IMG/VR virus record: IMGVR_UViG_3300005748_000607
Span: 1 to 26,499 of that record
From: a virus
DNA length: 26,499 bases
Direction: 5' to 3' (one strand)
A program made the position numbers and the translations under genes. The notes under the pieces are model-generated. The model was not told where the DNA came from. It searched no databases and was given only the letters and a program-made list of their open reading frames with translations. Below are positions 22,564 to 26,499 of the stretch, in pieces (position 1 is the first letter of the stretch; every line of letters starts with the position of its first letter).

Positions 22564-23516
22564 AAGAAAAGAAAATTTTTGTAGCAGGCCATAATGGAAT
22601 GGTCGGCTCAGCCGTTCTTGAACATTTAACTAAAAATGGTTATAAAAATTTATTAACAAAAACTCGCAGGCAACTTGACCTAACGAAACAAAAAGATGTA
22701 GAGTCTTTTTTCTGCCGTGAAAGACCTGATGCAGTTATTATCTGCGCTGCAAAAGTTGGAGGTATTCTTGCCAATAACACATATCGCGCAGACTTTATAT
22801 ATGAAAATTTACAAATAGCAAGCAACATTATACATTCCTCCCACAAGCTTAATGTGCAAAAGTTAATTAATTTAGGTAGTTCATGTATTTATCCTAAAGA
22901 TGCAGATATACCAATTGTTGAAGAAAGTTTATTGACTGGCGTGCTAGAAAAAACAAATGAACCATATGCAATTGCAAAAATAGCAGCAATTAAATTATGT
23001 GAAAGTTATTATGAGCAATATGATAGAAATTTTTATTCAATTATGCCATGCAATATGTATGGGCCGCGAGATAACTTTGATCTAAAAAGCTCGCATGTTT
23101 TACCGGCTCTCATTAGAAAAGTACATGAAGCCAAAGAAAATGGCGCGAAAACGATTGAAGTTTGGGGCTCAGGGAAACCGTTGCGGGAATTTTTATATGT
23201 CGATGATTTGGCAGAAATGTCGACGCGTTGTCTAGAGTCTGTCGATGCAATCGACGTATACGAACAAGGAATCTCTCACCTTAATTGCGGATCTGAAGAT
23301 GAAGTCTCTATTCTTGAATTAACAAATATAATACAAGATGTCGTCGGCTATACTGGCGAGATTGTTTTCGACAGCTCAAAGCCTGATGGCACTTACCGAA
23401 AAAAAATGAACAATAGTCGAATGATTAGCATGGGATGCACGCCAAAACATACATTAAAAGAAGGATTAGAAAAAACATACAAATGGTACTTAGAAAATAA
23501 ACAAAAATTTGTGTAA
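22560..23516 (+). CDS. fcl: GDP-L-fucose synthase
   Basis: The 318-residue protein has GHNGMVGSA (G10, G13, G16) for NADP(H), CAAKVGGILANN (62-73), LGSSCIYPK (105-113), and the catalytic YxxxK in NEPYAIAK (Y136, K140). CNMYGPRDNFD and HVLPALIRKVHEAK, both hallmarks of Fcl/WcaG, follow. It carries out the 3,5-epimerisation and 4-reduction that turn GDP-4-keto-6-deoxymannose into GDP-L-fucose. Together with the upstream dehydratase it makes a complete two-step pathway from host GDP-mannose. Full family length; all key residues seen. Confidence 0.93.
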   Translation: MKEKKIFVAGHNGMVGSAVLEHLTKNGYKNLLTKTRRQLDLTKQKDVESFFCRERPDAVIICAAKVGGILANNTYRADFIYENLQIASNIIHSSHKLNVQKLINLGSSCIYPKDADIPIVEESLLTGVLEKTNEPYAIAKIAAIKLCESYYEQYDRNFYSIMPCNMYGPRDNFDLKSSHVLPALIRKVHEAKENGAKTIEVWGSGKPLREFLYVDDLAEMSTRCLESVDAIDVYEQGISHLNCGSEDEVSILELTNIIQDVVGYTGEIVFDSSKPDGTYRKKMNNSRMISMGCTPKHTLKEGLEKTYKWYLENKQKFV

Positions 23517-23525
23517 TAAATAGCT

Positions 23526-24689
23526 ATGGAAAACGAATCAAATTCTGCAAAACGTCCCGGACCGAAAAGTTCGGCTCAAACTCCAGCGAAAAAATCCGAG
23601 CAAAAAAAGGGTTCAAGTAAAAACAAGCCAGGTAGTGCTGGCGAAAAAGGAAGCAAAATTACTTTTTCTGATCGCGTGCTTGAGTCGCTCAAGATGAAAG
23701 TGAAAGAGCATAACTCAAAATCTAGCAAAAAAGTTACTTTATCTCAGCTCAAAAAAATATATAGACGTGGTGCAGGGGCATTTTCCTCAAGCCACAGACC
23801 TGGCAAAAGCAGGGGTCAGTGGGCAATGGCTAGAGTTAATATGTTTCTTAAAATGGTTCGTGGCGGAAAAGTAAAAGATAGCTACAGAAAAGCAGATCAA
23901 GATGTAGCAAAAGCTTCTGCGGCAGTTATGATTGATGATGGAGTCCGTGATGATGTTAATCTCTTTACAGAAGAAGATTTTATCGCTGCAAAATTAGATA
24001 TTCATAATTACCAACTTCAAGAAGATCCAGAATTTACAGGTGAAATGTGGAGCACAATATTTATTGATGTGGACGAACTTGGTTTTGAAGAGTATATCGA
24101 TGAAGAAAGCTGGGCGGCAGAAGCCAATAAAGGTAAAAAATTAAACAAGCCATTTCGCACTCCGGGTGGACCTAAAAAGTTTTCTGTTTATGTTAAAAAC
24201 GAAAAAGGAAATGTTGTTAAAGTAAACTTTGGCGATCCAAATATGGAGATTAAGCGTGATGATCCAGGTCGCCGCAAGAATTTTAGAGCTCGCCATAATT
24301 GCGCAAATCCAGGGCCAAAAACAAAAGCCAGATATTGGAGTTGCAAAATGTGGAGCAAAAAAAGCGTCACAAAGATGACGAAAGGTGAAGAAGTTAAATC
24401 AGAGGATGAATCAGAAGCTGGCCTTTGGGATAACATTCGCAAAAAGAAAAAGCGCATGGGTAAAAATTACAAGCCTGCGAAGCCAGGCAGCAAAGATCGC
24501 CCAAGTAAAAAAGCTTGGAAAAAAGCTCAATCTGCAGACGAAGAAAAAGATTTTAAACCTCATATGATGTATGACCCAAAAACAGGAAAAGGTGTTAAAG
24601 CAAAAACATACAAAGATCATCTAGCATTAAAAGAAAAAGGTTATACTCACAAAAAACCTGCCGAAGGCGGGCATCACGAAAAAAAATAA
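23526..24689 (+). CDS. DUF5824-like protein with conserved phage C-terminal region, function unknown
   Basis: The 387-residue protein has a low-complexity, Lys/Ser/Pro-rich N-terminus (1-45). A compact block at about 71-112 (TLSQLKKIYRRGAGAFS..., RGQWAMARVNMFL) resembles DUF5824. An acidic middle follows (DVDELGFEEYIDEESW, about 181-196). A second conserved block runs from KKFSVYVKNEKG to ARYWSCKMW (about 217-276, with DPGRRKNFRARHNC and cysteines 259 and 273). The C-terminal 110 residues are a Lys/Gly-rich disordered tail. Such proteins occur in many large phages, where a virion or prohead role is often proposed; I cannot confirm it. It follows fcl by 9 nt, with GTGTAATAA 12-15 nt before the ATG. 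Confidence 0.65.
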   Translation: MENESNSAKRPGPKSSAQTPAKKSEQKKGSSKNKPGSAGEKGSKITFSDRVLESLKMKVKEHNSKSSKKVTLSQLKKIYRRGAGAFSSSHRPGKSRGQWAMARVNMFLKMVRGGKVKDSYRKADQDVAKASAAVMIDDGVRDDVNLFTEEDFIAAKLDIHNYQLQEDPEFTGEMWSTIFIDVDELGFEEYIDEESWAAEANKGKKLNKPFRTPGGPKKFSVYVKNEKGNVVKVNFGDPNMEIKRDDPGRRKNFRARHNCANPGPKTKARYWSCKMWSKKSVTKMTKGEEVKSEDESEAGLWDNIRKKKKRMGKNYKPAKPGSKDRPSKKAWKKAQSADEEKDFKPHMMYDPKTGKGVKAKTYKDHLALKEKGYTHKKPAEGGHHEKK

Positions 24690-24692
24690 CTA

Positions 24693-25289
24693 TTGGACTT
24701 AATTAAGGTTAACGACAGGGTAGTTTTAATACTATCTCATTTTTGGACCCCAATTAATATAACAACTGCAAAAGAAGGTATAAGAAAGCTTATATCTTGC
24801 GGCTCTATATCTAGAAAAGATAAATCTGTAAAATGTTTATCTCAATCAGGGGAGCCTTTAAATTGGGAAGAATGGATAAATCCTCAACGCGCAACATATT
24901 ATGAACATCAACCCTTCTTAACTTCTTCTAATAAATTATATCCTGTACCAACAATATTATTAACAACATCTAAATGGGTATATCAAACAAAACAAAAACC
25001 AAATTTAAGATATTTATATAAAAGATATAAAGGAAGATGTCAAATATGTGGAGATAAATTTGATATGAAAGATATGACGATTGAACATATCTACCCAAAA
25101 AGTAAAGGTGGCACAAAAGAGAGTCATAATGTCACGCTAACATGTCAACCGTGCAACTGCAAGAAAGCCGCGATTTATCCATATAAAAATTATAAAGGCG
25201 AAGACCTAGGCCCTTCAAATCCGTATCCTTTCTTTCATGCCTTTCAAAATTGCCGCCCTGAATGGAGACCTTTTTTGTTTAAAAATTAA
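24693..25289 (+). CDS. HNH endonuclease
   Basis: The frame has no early ATG. TTG at 24693, 3 nt after the previous stop, gives 198 residues and is the best start candidate. The C-terminal HNH domain is clear: CQIC (116-119), TIEHIYPKSKGG (129-140), NVTLTCQPCNCKK (146-158), i.e. zinc-binding CxxC pairs plus the H-N-N/H core. The N-terminal 110 residues (HFWTPINITTAKEGIRKLISCG...) look like a short DNA-recognition extension seen in HNH_5-type proteins. Such genes are either free-standing homing endonucleases or phage DNA-processing nucleases (packaging). Position between a putative virion gene and hsp20 does not decide. Confidence 0.85.
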   Translation: MDLIKVNDRVVLILSHFWTPINITTAKEGIRKLISCGSISRKDKSVKCLSQSGEPLNWEEWINPQRATYYEHQPFLTSSNKLYPVPTILLTTSKWVYQTKQKPNLRYLYKRYKGRCQICGDKFDMKDMTIEHIYPKSKGGTKESHNVTLTCQPCNCKKAAIYPYKNYKGEDLGPSNPYPFFHAFQNCRPEWRPFLFKN

Positions 25290-25290
25290 T

Positions 25291-25306
25291 TGGCACACTG
25301 TTTGCA
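25291..25306 (+). promoter_or_regulatory. Sigma-54-type -24/-12 promoter element upstream of hsp20
   Basis: TGGCAC (25291-25296), 5 nt, TTGCA (25302-25306) is a near-perfect match to the sigma-54 consensus TGGCAC-N5-TTGCA with correct -24/-12 spacing. It lies 40 nt before the hsp20 ATG, in a 56 bp gap with no comparably good sigma-70 promoter. An AAAGTTAAA box follows at 25311-25319. If used, expression depends on host RpoN and an enhancer-binding activator; no activator gene is seen in the window. Confidence 0.5.
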
Positions 25307-25335
25307 AATTAAAGTTAAATTTTAATCTCAACCAA

Positions 25336-25341
25336 AGGAAA
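25336..25341 (+). promoter_or_regulatory. Ribosome binding site of hsp20
   Basis: AAAGGA (within ACCAAAGGAAACAATATG) ends 4-5 nt before the ATG at 25346 and is one of only two clear Shine-Dalgarno sequences in the window. It decides this start codon and suggests efficient translation. Confidence 0.6.
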
Positions 25342-25345
25342 CAAT

Positions 25346-25750
25346 ATGTCATTCTATTTTAAAAACAATCACAACAAACAAAGCACGCTTGATAGTTTAT
25401 TCTCTGAATTATTATCTTTCGATTCATATGATGAGCTTCCAGCTCCTTCTAATATTATATCTAATGATGAAAGCATAGAAATTCATCTACAGGCTCCAGG
25501 AATACCAAAAGATAAAATTCAAATTGATTTTCAAGGTAATCTACTAAAGGTGTCTCACGAACCACAAGAAGAAAAAGATAAACCTTCATATATCCAACAA
25601 CAAATATTTAATGATGGATTTAAAAACTCATTTAAAATGCAAACTGATGTTGATGAAAAAAATATATCTGCCACAATGGACAATGGTATATTAAAAATAA
25701 AAATTCCTCTCAAAAAAGAAAAAACAAAAAGCAGAATAAAAATAACTTGA
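25346..25750 (+). CDS. Small heat-shock protein, Hsp20 / alpha-crystallin family
   Basis: The 134-residue protein has a short N-terminal arm (1-35). The alpha-crystallin domain follows: SNIISNDESIEIHLQAPGIPKDKIQIDF (about 35-62), LLKVSHEP, then SATMDNGILKIKIPL (108-122), with the family GxLxIxxP motif, and a basic C-terminal tail (KKEKTKSRIKIT). It is an ATP-independent holdase that forms oligomers and keeps unfolding proteins soluble. Hsp20 genes are common in marine T4-like phages, where a role in virion assembly or stress tolerance is proposed. It has its own gap, a strong RBS and a sigma-54-like element, so it seems regulated apart from its neighbours. Confidence 0.9.
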   Translation: MSFYFKNNHNKQSTLDSLFSELLSFDSYDELPAPSNIISNDESIEIHLQAPGIPKDKIQIDFQGNLLKVSHEPQEEKDKPSYIQQQIFNDGFKNSFKMQTDVDEKNISATMDNGILKIKIPLKKEKTKSRIKIT

Positions 25751-25775
25751 CATTTACATGAAAATAAGTTATTAT
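25747..25775 (+). promoter_or_regulatory. Strong sigma-70 promoter of the outer-membrane-protein gene
   Basis: TTGACA (25747-25752), 17 nt spacer, TATTAT (25770-25775): a full -35 consensus and a 5/6 -10. It begins at the hsp20 stop codon. The start codon follows 17 nt after the -10, giving a leader of about 10 nt without a Shine-Dalgarno. This is the best host-type promoter in the window. Confidence 0.7.
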
Positions 25776-25791
25776 CTACAGTTTTAAAATT

Positions 25792-26445
25792 ATGAAAACA
25801 AAAATACTAACAGTAGCCGCGCTTTCAGCGGTATTTCTTATCAACGCAGCTTTCGCAGCAACAGGCTCTCTATCCCTGGGTTATGGCTCAGATTTCTTTC
25901 GAAGAGGTTCGCTTCTATCAAAAGATTCATTTCAAGCAGGAGCTTCCTATTCCACAGAGATTCAGGGACTTACTGCGAGCACAAACGTTCAGACGGCACA
26001 CGGCAATGAAAACCTAGAAGATGCATACATCATCTCTGGCGGGCTAGCCAAGAAAATTGGTTCCATGTTAACCGTGTATGGAGGACTTGAGCACGCGGAG
26101 TCTCTCGGAGGAGCAAGTGAACTTGATGCAGTAATCGCGGTATCCATTGATACATTTTTGTCGCCCTCTATTTCGGCCGCAAGAAATGTAGATGAAGATT
26201 TGTATACATTTGAGCTTAATGTATCTCATGATTTAGACTTAAAGTTTGCGACTTTATCAATCAATGGTTCTGTAGGTAATACTGACACCCGATCTGTAGA
26301 TAATGTAGATTACTATTCTATTGGGCTAGGTTTATCAAAAGAACTTCAAAAGGGTTTAACTCTTTCTGTTAATGGGGACTTCGTAGATTCTTCGTTAATT
26401 GAAGATGATTTTTTAATTGGAGCGTCTCTAACCGCTTCGTTTTAA
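25792..26445 (+). CDS. Secreted beta-barrel outer-membrane protein (phage-encoded)
   Basis: The 217-residue protein begins with a classical signal peptide (Lys-containing start, hydrophobic core, AFA cleavage site after residue 22). The mature part (~195 residues) consists of alternating amphipathic strands separated by Gly/Asp/Asn turns (SLSLGYGSDFF, LTASTNVQTAHG, MLTVYGGLEHAES, YYSIGLGLSKEL, LTLSVNGDF, LIGASLTASF) and ends in Phe, the usual C-terminal residue recognised by the BAM machinery. It is probably an 8-10-stranded barrel inserted in the host outer membrane. No OmpA-like domain is seen; specific family unknown. It has its own strong promoter and terminator. Candidate roles: receptor masking/superinfection exclusion, uptake, or surface change of the infected cell. 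Confidence 0.78.
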   Translation: MKTKILTVAALSAVFLINAAFAATGSLSLGYGSDFFRRGSLLSKDSFQAGASYSTEIQGLTASTNVQTAHGNENLEDAYIISGGLAKKIGSMLTVYGGLEHAESLGGASELDAVIAVSIDTFLSPSISAARNVDEDLYTFELNVSHDLDLKFATLSINGSVGNTDTRSVDNVDYYSIGLGLSKELQKGLTLSVNGDFVDSSLIEDDFLIGASLTASF

Positions 26446-26471
26446 TATAATAGTTATAGTCAATCACACTT

Positions 26472-26499
26472 GCCGCTCCAGAAATGGGGCGGCTTTTTT
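26472..26499 (+). terminator. Rho-independent terminator
   Basis: GCCGCTCC (26472-26479), 6 nt loop, GGGGCGGC (26486-26493) pair in an 8 bp stem (one G-U), followed by TTTTTT running to the window end. In this AT-rich sequence the GC-rich stem stands out. It terminates the outer-membrane-protein transcript and is the only convincing intrinsic terminator in the window. Confidence 0.88.

Noticed and set aside
1-26499. tRNA genes, rRNA, integrase and attachment sites
   Set aside because: No T-loop-like GGTTCRAATC with matching acceptor arms, no rRNA-like tracts, no recombinase ORF and no plausible att repeats were seen by eye.

Overview
The window looks like part of an AT-rich, double-stranded DNA tailed-phage genome, probably a large marine-type myovirus or a relative. 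Four things support this: a portal protein and a tail-fibre gene; a phage replication and recombination set (RecA/UvsX-type recombinase, DnaB-type helicase, TOPRIM primase, PD-(D/E)XK nucleases); very tight gene packing with many 1-17 nt overlaps; and almost no Shine-Dalgarno sequences. No rRNA, tRNA, integrase, insertion sequence or CRISPR array is visible. The last gene encodes a signal-peptide-bearing beta-barrel protein, so the host is probably Gram-negative. I cannot name the host.

Layout. Everything left of about 9.87 kb is read on the minus strand. In transcription order it holds the portal protein, a small lectin-like virion protein, two tandem DUF2827 glycosyltransferases, a very large multi-domain glycosyltransferase that is split over two overlapping frames, and a repetitive tail-fibre protein that runs off the left edge. 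Everything right of about 9.97 kb is read on the plus strand. It starts with a three-gene module (59 aa, 79 aa, and a 663 aa membrane/coiled-coil protein). Next come a small basic protein, the UvsX-like recombinase, a Vsr/DUF559-like nuclease, a 93 aa unknown, DnaB-like helicase, primase, a Cas4/RecB-like nuclease and a Nudix hydrolase. A second sugar block follows: GT2, GT4, polysaccharide pyruvyl transferase, an exostosin-like protein, Gmd and GDP-fucose synthase. The strand ends with a DUF5824-type protein, an HNH endonuclease, an Hsp20 chaperone and an outer-membrane protein followed by a clear intrinsic terminator. The two strands diverge from a 93 bp control region rich in AAAGTTAAA boxes and palindromes.

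How it fits together. About ten genes concern glycans. They include a complete two-step route from GDP-mannose to GDP-L-fucose, so this phage seems to build and decorate a sugar structure. Candidate targets are its own virion (four glycosyltransferase ORFs lie in the virion operon between the lectin-like protein and the fibre) or the host surface. The replication genes form a co-directional unit punctuated by internal promoters.

Most notable observations: (i) the multi-domain glycosyltransferase, broken exactly inside its exostosin (GT47) domain; (ii) several promoters whose -10 boxes sit only 5-6 nt before start codons, implying leaderless mRNAs; (iii) a near-perfect sigma-54 type -24/-12 element upstream of hsp20; (iv) a membrane protein with two ~200-residue coiled coils predicted to lie on opposite sides of the membrane; and (v) a self-contained promoter/outer-membrane-protein/terminator cassette. 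No stretch longer than 300 bases lacks a gene. Family assignments rest on motif recognition only; no database search was possible.
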